A DNA stretch of 64,000 nucleotides from Haloferax mediterranei ATCC 33500. Its GTDB lineage: Archaea > Halobacteriota > Halobacteria > Halobacteriales > Haloferacaceae. The notes beneath the pieces were generated by a model. The model searched no databases, was not told where the DNA came from, and saw only the letters and a program-made list of their open reading frames with translations. This document shows positions 1 through 8,616 of the stretch, piece by piece. The first letter of the stretch is position 1. Each line of letters opens with the position of its first letter. Where the stretch lies: positions 1,674,001 through 1,738,000 of the forward strand of contig NC_017941.2 in assembly GCF_000306765.2 (NCBI RefSeq), written 5' to 3'. Position numbers and translations under genes: made by a program.

Positions 1-134
1 GTCTCGGTGTCGAGAATCCACGCGAGCAGATCAACCAGTCCATCATCGAACTCGGAGATTGCACAGTCCGCAGGTCCCGTATGTTCTTCCGCTGTCGAAT
101 CCGCACTCCCCTTGGTAGTCTGATCCGCAGTCAT
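1..134 (-). CDS. N-terminal fragment of a probable winged-helix regulator
   Basis: The gene runs off the left edge, so only about 44 residues are visible. It starts at the ATG complementary to 132-134. The first 30 residues are polar and acidic. They are followed by a stretch reading EFDDGLVDLLAWILDTET. That pattern, an acidic lead-in and then a first helix ending in LDTET, is familiar from haloarchaeal winged helix-turn-helix regulators whose next helix begins RARIYV, but the DNA-binding part is not in view. The regulator call therefore rests on recall of family N-termini, not on a visible HTH. It is transcribed away from gshA's 3' end region, on the same strand. Confidence 0.5.
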   Translation of the reverse strand, partial: MTADQTTKGSADSTAEEHTGPADCAISEFDDGLVDLLAWILDTE

Positions 135-225
135 TTGTTCTACGGAGAAGGTCAAAACTCAGGTCCTAAAAAATGTTTCCTGTCGGGCGCGATAGTCCGG
201 GGAGACAGCCCCGAAAATCGGCGTA

Positions 226-1302
226 TCAGTCGAGTGTGAGGTACTCACAGAGCGCGTCGGTTCCGGATTCATCGTGGATACGTCGCTGGATATTCGCTCC
301 CGATTCGGCAGCGAAGAGGGAGCGAAGGCCGTTTATATCAAGCCGGTCGGACTCCGTCTCGACAAACGATTCGAGGCTGACAACGCCCTCGGAGTTAGGG
401 GTGATAAAGCTCGCATCTCGGCCGTGGCGGGTTGCTCTCCACTTGTTCTCGTCGAGTATCTCCCGTCGAACGTCTGTCCTCGATTCTCCCGACTCGTACC
501 GGTCGGCGAGGTTCAAAACGAGTGTGTAGACGTACTCGACGAAGTCGACCACTCGGTCGGGGTCGGTCTGAGCGTCCGGGGTTCGAATCTCGACCGTTCC
601 GTGGCCCGTGTGAGGGCGCACGTCGTACCAGAGTTCTCCACGGTCGTCTATCGACCCGTGTTCGACCATCCGGCGTTCGAACTGCTGGTAGTCGTCAAAA
701 TCGTCGAAGGCGGTCGGCATCCCGGTGTTCGGAAGGTTCTCGAAAATTTTGGCGCGCGCAGATGCGAGTCCCGTATCGAAGCCGTTCCAGAACGGAGAGT
801 TAGCAGAAAGCGCAAGCAGCGGTGCGAGATACCACCGGAGTTCGTTCGCAATCCAGACGGCTTTGTCCGCATCGTCGATGCCGACGTGGACGTGAAGCCC
901 GGCGGTCGTGTTTCGGTGCTGTGGATACTGAATTCGGTCGAGTTGCGCCTGATACCGGGGTTTTGTCGCGTGGTCGAGTTCGCGCCACTTCGCCACGGGA
1001 TGAAGCCCGGCCGCAGCGATGCGGTACCCGTGGTTCGACGCGTGGTCGACGAGCGCCTCACGAACCGATGTAACGGCGTCAGCAACCTCAGAAAGGTCCT
1101 CGATAAGAGGCGTCTGTGTCTCGATAGTGAACTCGAACAGTTCGTGGTCGAGTCGCCCTGAGAGCAGTTCCGGGGGTTCCGGTCCGTAAACCAAGTCGTC
1201 GATGCCAGACGTGGGACGACCGTCGGCATCGACGATGTAGAACTCCTCTTCGACGCCGAGCGTACCCATCCGGTCGAAGGCATCCGCCGACCCTAGTTCC
1301 AT
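226..1302 (-). CDS. gshA: Glutamate-cysteine ligase (gamma-glutamylcysteine synthetase), GCS2/YbdK family
   Basis: This enzyme joins glutamate and cysteine with ATP to give gamma-glutamylcysteine, the main low-molecular-weight thiol of haloarchaea, which make no glutathione. The 358-residue length is normal for the GCS2 family. Visible signatures are GVEEEF at residues 16-21 (binding-site glutamates), HVHVGI at 137-142, LWYDVRPH at 224-231 and [11 protein letters not shown] at 235-245. A second in-frame Met at residue 12 (position 1269) could be the real start, because homologues often begin just before GVEEEF. The gene stands alone, with about 135 bp to flpA and about 90 bp to the partial gene on its left. 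Activity is expected in the cytoplasm. Confidence 0.9.
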   Translation of the reverse strand: MELGSADAFDRMGTLGVEEEFYIVDADGRPTSGIDDLVYGPEPPELLSGRLDHELFEFTIETQTPLIEDLSEVADAVTSVREALVDHASNHGYRIAAAGLHPVAKWRELDHATKPRYQAQLDRIQYPQHRNTTAGLHVHVGIDDADKAVWIANELRWYLAPLLALSANSPFWNGFDTGLASARAKIFENLPNTGMPTAFDDFDDYQQFERRMVEHGSIDDRGELWYDVRPHTGHGTVEIRTPDAQTDPDRVVDFVEYVYTLVLNLADRYESGESRTDVRREILDENKWRATRHGRDASFITPNSEGVVSLESFVETESDRLDINGLRSLFAAESGANIQRRIHDESGTDALCEYLTLD

Positions 1303-1438
1303 CGCAACGCCGTTAGACGCCCCGAATTAAAAACATCGTGGACCCCGGCGAACGCGTCAGACGATTATGACCTGCAAATAGCGGGCTTAAACACCACCTA
1401 ACCGGTCTCGCTCGGGAATGGCTGGAATATGAGTTCCC

Positions 1439-2089
1439 TCACTCCGGCCGTGCAACGATACCGAGGTGGTCCGCGTGGAATCGGTCGAGGCGCCCGGTTT
1501 CGAGGATTTCGTAGGCTGATTCGAGTTCGTCGAGGACGTCGTCGAACACGTCGTCGGGGTCGGCGGTCACGTCTTCACTCCGGGCTTTGACGGCCATCAA
1601 GAGCCGCCCGTCGTCAGCGAGGAACTGACGGTTGCGGACGGCGACGGTGGCCTGTCCGCGGGTCGCCACGTCCATGACGAGGCAATCGATGCCGGATTCG
1701 ACGACGTGTGCGTAGGATTCCGGGTCGCGCGCGTCCTTGAGAAGCGGGAAGAGATTGTCCCGGTCTTCGGCGACGCCGACGAGGTCGCGAACCGGACGAG
1801 GCGCGAACTCGACTGCGTACGTCGGCCCGGCGAAGTCGGCGACGTGCGAAACCGTCGTCCCCGACGCGGCACCGAGATAGAGCACCGTCTCACCGCCGAC
1901 GAGACCCGTGTCCATGTCGAGTTCGAGCATCGCGCCGAGTTTCGACCGACCGGCGTCCCACGCGCGCCAACCGTCGGAATCGACCGGCTCGCCGTAAACC
2001 GGTTCGCCCCGCGTCGAGAGTCGTTCACGGCCGTCGAAGGTCCGGCGCTCGACGCCAGCCGGAAGCTCCTCAGCTTGCTCGTCGCTCAT
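1439..2089 (-). CDS. flpA: Fibrillarin-like rRNA/tRNA 2'-O-methyltransferase
   Basis: This is the catalytic subunit of archaeal C/D-box ribonucleoprotein. It transfers methyl from S-adenosylmethionine to ribose 2'-OH at positions chosen by guide RNA. The 216-residue protein shows the fibrillarin core: LGAASGTTVSHVAD at residues 72-85 (SAM loop), YAVEF at 91-95, NLFPLLKDAR at 112-121 and DVATRGQ at 140-146. Its ATG overlaps the last four bases of nop5 (ATGA at 2086-2089), so the two partners are almost certainly translationally coupled in the order nop5-flpA. Confidence 0.93.
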   Translation of the reverse strand: MSDEQAEELPAGVERRTFDGRERLSTRGEPVYGEPVDSDGWRAWDAGRSKLGAMLELDMDTGLVGGETVLYLGAASGTTVSHVADFAGPTYAVEFAPRPVRDLVGVAEDRDNLFPLLKDARDPESYAHVVESGIDCLVMDVATRGQATVAVRNRQFLADDGRLLMAVKARSEDVTADPDDVFDDVLDELESAYEILETGRLDRFHADHLGIVARPE

Positions 2090-2925
2090 TGGTCATCCTC
2101 CTCGTCGCGGGCGCGAATCGTCGCCATGCGCTCGGCGAGTTCGTCGTGAATCTCTGGACGATAATCCCCTGAGTAGTGGTCGATACGGGCCGCAATGGAG
2201 AGTTTTCCGGCGAACGCGCGGGCGGCCGACCCGCGGTCCTGTGGGCGCGTCCCGTGGACGTACTCGTGGGTGAAGATGACGCCGTGTTTGGGCGATGTAG
2301 CTCGGCCCTTCAGGTGTGCAAACAGTGCGTCTTCGGCACCGAGCACCTGCACGGTGCCGCTGGGCGCTTTGGCGAGGCTGTCGAGGCCGCCAGCCAGCGA
2401 GATGAGACGCGCCGCGAGAACTGGACCGGCCATCTCGGCGAGGTTCGGTGCGGTCGTGGGTGCACGTTCTTCGATGAACGTACGGAGTTGGTCACGTTCG
2501 TCGAGGAGGTCGACGGCGCGGGTCGCATAGGAGACAACGCGCTCTTCGGCCGCCGTCGATGGGTCGCGCTCGGCGATGTCGCGGACGCCGTCGAGGCCGC
2601 GCGGGACATTTTCGTAGAGCGTTCCCGCCCATTCGACGACGCGTTCGGCGAGTTCGTTGGCAGTTCGTTCAGCGTCGTCCATCGCGCGCACCGCGTGGGC
2701 GAGTTGCACGTCGTCGGCGCGCTCGCGCTCGGCCACTGCGTCGCGGGCGGCAGCGAGCGTCGCCGAACGGAGTTTGGCGTAGTAGTCGGTCTCGTCGGCA
2801 GCGAACCCGTCTTCGACGGCCTCAGCGGGCCATTCCTCGGGGGAATCGGTGCGCCCCTCTCGGATGCGCTGTGCCCCCGATTCGGGGTTGTCAGGGTTCG
2901 CGCCGGCGAACCATGCGTCTGTCAT
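2086..2925 (-). CDS. nop5: NOP5/NOP56/NOP58 family C/D-box RNP scaffold protein
   Basis: This scaffold bridges L7Ae-bound guide RNA and fibrillarin in the archaeal C/D RNP. The Nop domain fills the C-terminal half: the stretch beginning GPVLAARLISLAGGL, followed by GAEDALFAHLKG, PKHGVIFTHEYV and AGKLSIAARIDHYSGD, which matches the family. The open frame extends upstream to 2988, but the chosen ATG at 2923-2925 begins MTDAWFAG, the usual haloarchaeal N-terminus. The 21 extra residues upstream are compositionally unlike the rest. At about 279 aa it is a short archaeal Nop5 with a charged, Ala-rich coiled-coil middle. Confidence 0.9.
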   Translation of the reverse strand: MTDAWFAGANPDNPESGAQRIREGRTDSPEEWPAEAVEDGFAADETDYYAKLRSATLAAARDAVAERERADDVQLAHAVRAMDDAERTANELAERVVEWAGTLYENVPRGLDGVRDIAERDPSTAAEERVVSYATRAVDLLDERDQLRTFIEERAPTTAPNLAEMAGPVLAARLISLAGGLDSLAKAPSGTVQVLGAEDALFAHLKGRATSPKHGVIFTHEYVHGTRPQDRGSAARAFAGKLSIAARIDHYSGDYRPEIHDELAERMATIRARDEEDDQ

Positions 2926-3033
2926 ACTGGCGGATTGCGCCCCATCCGGGTAAAAGGACACGGACCCACGAGCAGTGGTATACCCCACGTACCGTGGTAA
3001 GTTTTAACACACCGTGTTGCGTACGAATGGTCG

Positions 3034-3168
3034 ATGGAACGGGCATCGTACGTCTGTCGTGAGTGTCAAACGACCGTGAGCGCCGCATCGTACCGTGCAA
3101 CCTGCCCACAGTGCAGCGGCGAACTTCGACCCGCGTCGGTGACTGGTCACCGGCAGGCCGGAGATTGA
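3034..3168 (+). CDS. Small zinc-finger (rubrerythrin-like domain) protein, 44 aa
   Basis: This short gene begins with ATG at 3034 and ends TGA at 3166-3168. Residues CREC near position 8 and CPQCSGEL near position 28 form two CxxC knuckles, enough for one zinc site of the rubredoxin/rubrerythrin type. Many tiny proteins of this form are annotated as rubrerythrin-like in haloarchaea, and their function is unknown. A TTTTAA element at about 3001-3006 lies 28-33 bp before the ATG, which fits a leaderless mRNA, and the same intergenic region must drive nop5 on the other strand. A longer open frame starting at 3063 overlaps it but has unsuitable composition before 3216. Confidence 0.65.
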   Translation: MERASYVCRECQTTVSAASYRATCPQCSGELRPASVTGHRQAGD

Positions 3169-3215
3169 ACGGGACACACGGGTCGTCCGACCCGAGCGTC
3201 ATTCGCTCGATTGCA

Positions 3216-3587
3216 GTGACGACAGACGACCTCGTGACCGCCCTCGAAGCGAACCGGCGAGGAAGTCAACCCGTCGTCCTCCGCGTAACACCGCCCTTCT
3301 ATGGGCGGATGCGAGCGCGTATCCACCTCACCGGCGGTGAGTCCTCAGACTACGGTGACCCGTCACCACTCCACCTCGACCCGCACGTGTTCGTGGCGGA
3401 CAGCGCTCCGTCCTATCCGGAAGTCGATGAGACCCGACCAGACCCTTACGAGATTGACGAACACCACGAGCGCCACACTGAAGCCGTACAGGAGTGGCGT
3501 ACGTCGATTCGGGAGCATCTCCGCGACTCGGTCGACATTCCGACCGAGGATGGTCCGCACGAAGTCGAGGTGAAGTATCTCGGATGA
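3216..3587 (+). CDS. Conserved haloarchaeal hypothetical protein, 123 aa
   Basis: The best start is GTG at 3216 (product MTTDDLVTALEANRRG). Codon composition upstream of this point is poor and overlaps the zinc-finger gene. The protein is acidic and soluble with no membrane segment. The middle (LRVTPPFYGRMRARIHL) looks like a beta-rich core and the end (GPHEVEVKYLG) like a closing strand. The central part carries many His, Asp and Glu residues. I do not recognise a family with known function. It sits 47 bp after the small zinc-finger gene and may share its transcript. Confidence 0.7.
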   Translation: MTTDDLVTALEANRRGSQPVVLRVTPPFYGRMRARIHLTGGESSDYGDPSPLHLDPHVFVADSAPSYPEVDETRPDPYEIDEHHERHTEAVQEWRTSIREHLRDSVDIPTEDGPHEVEVKYLG

Positions 3588-3671
3588 GTCGCGAGCGTAA
3601 CGCAGGTAATTCTCGCCTGAGACAATCGCTGGGAGCGAACCATTTTTTCAGCGTCGCATACACCTAGCGAC

Positions 3672-4043
3672 ATGAGCACCGACGAGTACCGTCGCGGCAG
3701 GGCGGTCGAACGCGAGCGCCAAGGGAAACAGCGACCGGTTCGCGGCCGGTACCGAGGCGTATTGCCTATTATTTACGCTATTGGACTCGTCATATTCACC
3801 GTCGTCTCGCTTTACATCGGCCCGGAACCGGCGTTCGCCGTCTATCTCGTCACCCACGTGTTCTACGCGGGTCTCGTCCGCGCCGATATCAACTCGCTCC
3901 GCGGACAGGGTATCGAATGGGGGCTTTCGCGCCATCTCTGGTTCGGCGCGGCGTTCGCCCTGCCGTTCGTCGCCCCCGCGTACTACCTCTACAGTAGACG
4001 CGTCATCCGCCGCGAAAACGAGTCGCGGGAACTGGTTGCGTAA
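3672..4043 (+). CDS. Small membrane protein, three predicted helices, 123 aa
   Basis: The basic, soluble N-terminus (about residues 1-28) contains RGRAVERERQGKQRPVRGR. It is followed by hydrophobic segments at about 30-50 (IIYAIGLVIFTVVSLYIG), 54-66 (FAVYLVTHVFYAG) and 90-108 (WFGAAFALPFVAPAYYLY). The positive N-terminus should stay inside the cell. No catalytic motif is visible and I do not know the family. The gene has its own upstream gap of about 84 bp and is followed by an 81-101 bp gap before a lipoprotein gene on the same strand. Confidence 0.7.
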   Translation: MSTDEYRRGRAVERERQGKQRPVRGRYRGVLPIIYAIGLVIFTVVSLYIGPEPAFAVYLVTHVFYAGLVRADINSLRGQGIEWGLSRHLWFGAAFALPFVAPAYYLYSRRVIRRENESRELVA

Positions 4044-4144
4044 TCAGCGACCGTAACAGGGCCAGCAACCGACCAACAACTGACAATGGGCTGTCTCCTG
4101 TGTAGCCACCGAACTTATACCCGGTGAGCGGAAACTCCGGAACA

Positions 4145-4795
4145 ATGACTTCCAGACGTACGGTTGCGACCCTCGCTCTCGCAGCGCTCATTGTCATGAG
4201 TGGCTGTATCGGGTTCTTGACGGGCGAAGAGTCGCTCACGTTTGAATCCGAACCGGCCGCGACCGATTCGACAGTCGCATCGAATACCGGGTATTCGACG
4301 AACGGGACGCAGACGTTCCAGGTGAATCGCACGCTGAGCGTCGCCGGTGCAGAGCGTCAGGTCGCCGCCAGTAACCACATGACGACGTACGAGAAGTCCA
4401 TCGACCTCGGCTTCTTCGGCGAGGCCAAACTCGGCATGTTTAGCGTCATCTCTACGCCTGCCGTGGAAGTCGCTGGCAAGGCACGGAACCCAATCGGCGA
4501 CTACTCTAACGACCAACTGGTCGGACTCGTCGACAGCCAGTATCAGGGACTCAAGGATGTCGAACAGGTGAGTTCCCGGGATGTACAGATGCTCGGTGAG
4601 CAGGCCAACGTAACCAAGTACAGCGCCACCGCGAAATTCGGTGGGCAAGACGTCGATGTGTACGTCCACGTGACTAAGGTCCGCCACAATGAGGACTTCA
4701 TCGTGGCAATCGGCATGTATCCACAGCAACTCGACGGCGAGGAGAAGAATATCCTCGAACTGATTCGCGCTGTCGAACACCCGTCCGAAGCATAA
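4145..4795 (+). CDS. Haloarchaeal lipoprotein, DUF6517-like
   Basis: The start at 4145 gives MTSRRTVATLALAALIVMSGCIGF, a signal peptide ending in a lipobox (MSGC) whose cysteine would be lipidated. An earlier in-frame Met at 4124 only adds seven polar residues. The twin arginine near the N-terminus suggests Tat export, as is usual for haloarchaeal lipoproteins. The mature part is about 195 aa, mostly beta-strand-like, with a low-complexity Ser/Thr/Glu linker after the cysteine. It resembles the DUF6517 group by recall. The function is unknown and the site of action is the outer face of the membrane. Confidence 0.75.
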   Translation: MTSRRTVATLALAALIVMSGCIGFLTGEESLTFESEPAATDSTVASNTGYSTNGTQTFQVNRTLSVAGAERQVAASNHMTTYEKSIDLGFFGEAKLGMFSVISTPAVEVAGKARNPIGDYSNDQLVGLVDSQYQGLKDVEQVSSRDVQMLGEQANVTKYSATAKFGGQDVDVYVHVTKVRHNEDFIVAIGMYPQQLDGEEKNILELIRAVEHPSEA

Positions 4796-4837
4796 ACTCA
4801 GACAAGCCTTTTTCTCGTTGACGCGGGTCGGTACACT

Positions 4838-4990
4838 ATGACTCGCGTGCGGACCGCAGGTATCGGCGTTACAGTACTCGGCGTGGTCGGCTACGGTGTG
4901 GGAACGTTCTTCGCGTATCCAGGTCGCGCATTCTCTGTGACAGCCATGATGGTCGGAATCACACTGTGGGCTATCGGAGGAGACGCATGA
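4838..4990 (+). CDS. 50-aa membrane protein coupled to corA
   Basis: The ATG at 4838 opens a 50-codon gene that ends TGA at 4988-4990. That stop overlaps the corA ATG at 4987 in an ATGA, a clear sign of translational coupling. The product begins MTRVRTAGIGVTVLGVVGYG and has two short hydrophobic helices (about residues 7-26 and 33-47) separated by YPGRAF. It is Gly- and Val-rich and has no Cys or His. It could be a small subunit or modulator of the CorA channel, or an unrelated passenger. The coupling is seen directly; the role is inference. Confidence 0.65.
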   Translation: MTRVRTAGIGVTVLGVVGYGVGTFFAYPGRAFSVTAMMVGITLWAIGGDA

Positions 4991-5970
4991 TTTCGGCACT
5001 CGTCTACGATGACGGTGGGGTGACGAACTACGATGAGACGGAGCTAAACGCAGCGCGCAACGCTGAGGGAACGACGTGGGTTCGAGCGACTATAGCGGAC
5101 GATTTCGAGCGCGTCGCGGAGACGTTCGGAATCCACCCACTAACCGTCGAAGACGTGCGGAACGACTCCCGTCCCAAGACCGAAGAATACGACGAGTACA
5201 CGTTCGTCATCGTCCGAGTGGCGATACTTCGGAAAGGAGAGCAGATATTCGAAGAGGAGGTTCAGACGAACCCCGTCGGGCTCTGTTTCGGTGATGATTG
5301 GCTCGTCACCCTCACACGTCAGGAGTTAACGCCCATTGACAGAGTGTGGGAGGCCATCGAACAAGAGAAACGTCGGATGCTCCGATTTGGACCGGACTTC
5401 GTGGCCTACCGCGTCGTCGACCGGACCGTCGACGAGTACTTCGACCTATTGGATGAAGTTGGAGAAGAAATCGAACTCATCGAGGATAGTCTCTTAGAGG
5501 GAGCAAACCCAGAAGTTCTCGAAGGGTTGAATGCAGTCAGACGTGACCTACTCTCGTTTCGAAAAACGGTGTGGCCCACACGTGAAGCCGCAGGCGTACT
5601 CGCCCGTGGCGACCCGGAGTACGTCCGCGAGGAGACAGAGAAATACTACCGGGACGTATACGACCACCTCGTCGAAGTAGTCGACCTCACGGAGACGTAC
5701 CGCGAACTCGCACGCGGAGCCCGAGATATCTACCTAAATACGCTTTCGCAGTCCACAAACGAGGTGATGAAGACGCTCACCGTCGTCGCAACTATCATCC
5801 TCCCGCTCACGCTCGTGGTCGGAATCTACGGGATGAATTTCGACCCCACCGCGTCAGCGTTCAATATGCCCGAACTCGGCTGGGAATACGGCTACGTGGC
5901 CACGATGCTCGGAATGGCTCTCGTCTCGACGATCTTACTCGTCTATTTTCAGATAGAGAACTGGCTCTAA
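4987..5970 (+). CDS. corA: CorA family magnesium/divalent cation transporter
   Basis: CorA forms a homopentameric channel for Mg2+ (and Co2+/Ni2+) in the cytoplasmic membrane. The 327-residue protein has the expected large acidic cytoplasmic domain (about 1-260) with long helices, then two transmembrane segments (about 270-290 and 303-323). The signature YGMNF follows the first segment and forms the selectivity filter. The C-terminus is short and polar (QIENWL). An in-frame Met at 4966 would add seven residues, but the ATGA overlap with the preceding small gene favours 4987. Confidence 0.92.
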   Translation: MISALVYDDGGVTNYDETELNAARNAEGTTWVRATIADDFERVAETFGIHPLTVEDVRNDSRPKTEEYDEYTFVIVRVAILRKGEQIFEEEVQTNPVGLCFGDDWLVTLTRQELTPIDRVWEAIEQEKRRMLRFGPDFVAYRVVDRTVDEYFDLLDEVGEEIELIEDSLLEGANPEVLEGLNAVRRDLLSFRKTVWPTREAAGVLARGDPEYVREETEKYYRDVYDHLVEVVDLTETYRELARGARDIYLNTLSQSTNEVMKTLTVVATIILPLTLVVGIYGMNFDPTASAFNMPELGWEYGYVATMLGMALVSTILLVYFQIENWL

Positions 5971-6085
5971 CTGGACGAAAGAGATTTACTACCCGAATTT
6001 TTGTGTAGGACGGCCTGTTTTCGCCCTCGTCAAACCGGAAAAGCAACGACATCGTGCGGTTTGTCCACATGGTATCGGCGAAACA

Positions 6086-6092
6086 TTTATAT
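6086..6092 (+). promoter_or_regulatory. TATA box of tfb
   Basis: The sequence CGAAACATTTATATGAG contains a strong haloarchaeal BRE/TATA element (BRE CGAAAC, TATA TTTATAT). Transcription would start near 6115, giving tfb an untranslated leader of roughly 75-80 nt, unlike many leaderless genes in this window. The 223-bp gap between corA and tfb holds nothing else recognisable. Confidence 0.65.
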
Positions 6093-6193
6093 GAGTTTCG
6101 AACTTACTGTTGGTAAGGCCAGTCCAAGCCGGATTATTCTTTCGTCTTCTAAGGGCCTTCCGGCCGAGACGTATCAGCGCCTACCACCCCACA

Positions 6194-7189
6194 ATGAGCG
6201 ATATTACCACCCGAACCTACAGTACCGACGCAAAGGCCCGGGACGTAACCTCCCGCGAGTCCGAGCAAGACGAGCGACAGGAAGAAGAGGAACAGGTATG
6301 CCCTGAGTGTGGCGGCAATCTCGTCCAAGACGACGAACACGGCGAAACCGTCTGTCAAGAGTGTGGTCTTGTCGTCGAGGACACTGTCGTCGACCGCGGT
6401 CCCGAGTGGCGCGCATTCGACGCCTCCGAGCGAGACAGCAAGTCTCGCGTCGGTGCGCCGACCACGAAGATGATGCACGACAAGGGGCTTTCGACCAACA
6501 TCGGCTGGCAGAACAAAGACGCCTACGGCAAGTCCCTCTCGCCGCGCCAGCGCGAGCAGATGCAGCGTCTCCGTACTTGGAACGAGCGCTTCCGCACTCG
6601 CGACTCCAAGGAACGGAACCTCAAGCAGGCACTCGGCGAAATCGACCGCATGGCCTCGGCCCTCGGTCTCCCGGAGAACGTCCGCGAGACCGCATCGGTC
6701 ATCTACCGCCGTGCCCTCAACGACGACCTGCTCCCCGGCCGTTCCATCGAGGGCGTTGCCACCGCGGCGCTGTACGGTGCCGCCCGCATGGCGGACACCC
6801 CTCGCTCGCTCGACGAACTGGAGAAAGTCTCCCGCGTCGATAAGATGGAACTCACCCGGACGTACCGCTATATCGTCCGCGAGCTGAAGCTCGAAATCAA
6901 GCCCGCGGACCCCGAACAGTACGTCCCGCGGTTCGCCAGCGAGCTCGACCTCTCCGACGAGGCGGAGCGGCAGGCACGACAGCTCCTCCGCGACGCGAAA
7001 GAGACGGGTATCCACTCCGGTAAGTCGCCGGTCGGTCTCGCCGCCGCCGCGGTCTACGCGGCCGCCTTGCTCACCAACGAGAAGGTGACCCAGAGTGAGG
7101 TCTCGAAAGTCGCCGACATCTCCGAAGTGACTATCCGAAACCGCTACAAGGAGCTTCTCGAAGTACAGGACGGAAGCCTGCTCGGATAA
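6194..7189 (+). CDS. tfb: Transcription initiation factor IIB (TFB)
   Basis: TFB bridges TBP-bound promoter DNA and RNA polymerase. The start at 6194 gives MSDITTRTYSTDAKAR and a 331-residue protein. An upstream in-frame Met at 6110 lies in the leader. The N-terminal zinc ribbon uses Cys36, Cys39, Cys54 and Cys57 (CPEC and CQEC). The B-finger follows at about 69-90 (GPEWRAFDASERDSKSR). Two cyclin-type repeats fill the rest, and the second contains the recognition-helix region (KVADISEVTIRNRYKEL). Haloarchaea carry several TFB paralogues, and I cannot tell which one this is. Confidence 0.94.
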   Translation: MSDITTRTYSTDAKARDVTSRESEQDERQEEEEQVCPECGGNLVQDDEHGETVCQECGLVVEDTVVDRGPEWRAFDASERDSKSRVGAPTTKMMHDKGLSTNIGWQNKDAYGKSLSPRQREQMQRLRTWNERFRTRDSKERNLKQALGEIDRMASALGLPENVRETASVIYRRALNDDLLPGRSIEGVATAALYGAARMADTPRSLDELEKVSRVDKMELTRTYRYIVRELKLEIKPADPEQYVPRFASELDLSDEAERQARQLLRDAKETGIHSGKSPVGLAAAAVYAAALLTNEKVTQSEVSKVADISEVTIRNRYKELLEVQDGSLLG

Positions 7190-7279
7190 GTGGGTTGGGT
7201 GGGCTCGGTGGCCCGTGCTTTTTCTTAATTATGCGAAACCGTGACAAGATTTATCCGCACTCCCAGAGCATATCCGGGT

Positions 7280-7459
7280 ATGGTTGAAGCGTTCGTCCGA
7301 CTCTTGTGCCCCGAATGTGGAAAGGACTGGGAGACGAATCCGACCGAACTCCCCGCTCACCGTGACAACTTCTCGTGTCAGGGATGCGGAGTGACGCGGC
7401 GTACTGCTGAATTCATGCGAACGGAGCGTGACCTCCAGACGCTCAAACAGTTCGAGTAA
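7280..7459 (+). CDS. Small zinc-ribbon protein, 59 aa
   Basis: The start at 7280 gives MVEAFVRLLCPECGKDWE, a natural N-terminus for this kind of protein. Thirteen extra in-frame codons upstream fall in the promoter region. CPEC and CQGC motifs about 25 residues apart form one zinc ribbon. The remainder is charged and ends in a short helix. By recall this group occurs throughout haloarchaea next to tfb and is sometimes annotated only as a putative zinc-binding protein. No function is known. It converges on the aIF2-beta gene with a gap of 43 bp. Confidence 0.72.
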   Translation: MVEAFVRLLCPECGKDWETNPTELPAHRDNFSCQGCGVTRRTAEFMRTERDLQTLKQFE

Positions 7460-7502
7460 AACCAGAGTGTACGTGGGACAGTAAGGAAAACAAGTCGAAT
7501 TT

Positions 7503-7910
7503 TCAGATATCAGGAATGGCAGAGAGCGCACCGCACGCGTCACACTTCAACACGTCGGCACCCTGTTCGGTGACTATACGCGTGTCAGGCGAACCGCACT
7601 CACTGCACAGAACGAACGACTCGACATAGTCTTCGAGTGCCTCGGCGATTCGGCGCTGCCTAAACTCGCCGGTAAACCGTGCTCGCCCCTTGTCGTCAAT
7701 CTGCGCGCTCGTCCCCAGTTCTGACTGGAAGAACTTCACGACGTGGTCTGCATCGCGTGCGAGTCGGTCGTACGTCTCCGCGAAGTTCTCGTAGACCGTG
7801 ACGTTGCCCTCCTGCCGGACCGTCGGGTCGGGGACGGTAAAACGGTCGCCACTTTCTGCGACATCCGGCGTCTCCGAAAGCGCCCGGTCCAATTGCTCGT
7901 CGTAGTCCAT
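7503..7910 (-). CDS. Translation initiation factor aIF2 beta subunit
   Basis: This is the beta subunit of the heterotrimer that delivers initiator Met-tRNA to the small ribosomal subunit. The 135-residue length matches archaeal aIF2-beta. The alpha-beta core contains FFQSELGTSAQIDDKGRARF, and the C-terminal zinc ribbon uses Cys102, Cys105, Cys123 and Cys126 (CSEC and CDAC). The start at 7910 (MDYDEQLDRAL) is preferred over an upstream Met at 7931. The gene is divergent from the UPF0058 gene across a 250-bp AT-rich promoter region. Confidence 0.9.
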   Translation of the reverse strand: MDYDEQLDRALSETPDVAESGDRFTVPDPTVRQEGNVTVYENFAETYDRLARDADHVVKFFQSELGTSAQIDDKGRARFTGEFRQRRIAEALEDYVESFVLCSECGSPDTRIVTEQGADVLKCDACGALSAIPDI

Positions 7911-8161
7911 ACTCGAATGTACACACAGCACCGCCTAAAATATTCACGACCACCTGACGGTGCGCGCGCTACATAGCTATATAAATGACTCATGATATTC
8001 TCCCGTGATTCTCCACCGATGACCGCAAACACAAAACTAATTGAAAGAGTTCAAACAGTAAATTTCCCGTGAGACACCCATAATCGGCGGTTTAAGCAGG
8101 ACGGGTGCTAACGTGACTCAAGATAATACTATATCCCTCCGGTCTCAAGCCGTGTTTGCTC

Positions 8162-8398
8162 ATGAAGAAGCAGGAACTCATCCACCTGCACGGCCTGCTC
8201 GCAGAAGTGCACACCCAGATTGAGGCGTGGGAAGACGAGAAATTCAGTCTTGCCGAGTATAACGAACTCGGCGTACGACCGACATCTATCCACAAATCTA
8301 AGACGGACCACAAAGCAGCCGTGTTTAAATTGGCAAAAGGAATCACCGGAGCGATGCGCGAAGCCGAACCAGAACCAATCGCTCCACAAGCCGACTGA
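8162..8398 (+). CDS. UPF0058 family protein
   Basis: The 78-residue product begins MKKQELIHLHGLLAEV, the hallmark opening of the archaeal UPF0058 family, whose conserved His residues suggest a metal site. The middle contains YNELGVRPTSIHKSKTDHK, again typical, and the C-terminus is an acidic tail. The ATG at 8162 is preferred over an in-frame TTG at 8156. The family is found in nearly all haloarchaea and its role is unknown. The gene lies alone and is followed by 218 bp without a gene. Confidence 0.88.
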   Translation: MKKQELIHLHGLLAEVHTQIEAWEDEKFSLAEYNELGVRPTSIHKSKTDHKAAVFKLAKGITGAMREAEPEPIAPQAD

Positions 8399-8540
8399 AT
8401 CGAGACAAGAAACGCGTTCTCCTCCACGAAGTAACAAACAGAGAGCGACTGCGTCGTCGTCTTCGACGCGCTGCCGCTCGCGAGCAACGGCTGTGTGGTT
8501 TCGGAAGATGCAGGTGGGCGAGTTTCAGAAGCTAGCCAGT

Positions 8541-8577
8541 CCGAGTGTTTAGGGAAGTAGCAAGCCCGAGTGTTTAG
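8541..8577. repeat. Short direct repeat in the gap after the UPF0058 gene
   Basis: Two exact copies of CCGAGTGTTTAG lie at 8541-8552 and 8566-8577, with a 25-bp period. They sit in the 218-bp gap between the UPF0058 gene and the convergent DUF555 gene, where I see no other structure. Confidence 0.5.
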
Positions 8578-8616
8578 ATGGGAAGTCTGTTACGCCGCCA
8601 CAAAACGTGTGACCGT

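Noticed and set aside
3063..3215. Upstream extension of the 123-aa hypothetical gene
   Set aside because: It would overlap the zinc-finger gene in another frame with unusual composition. GTG at 3216 gives a normal start.
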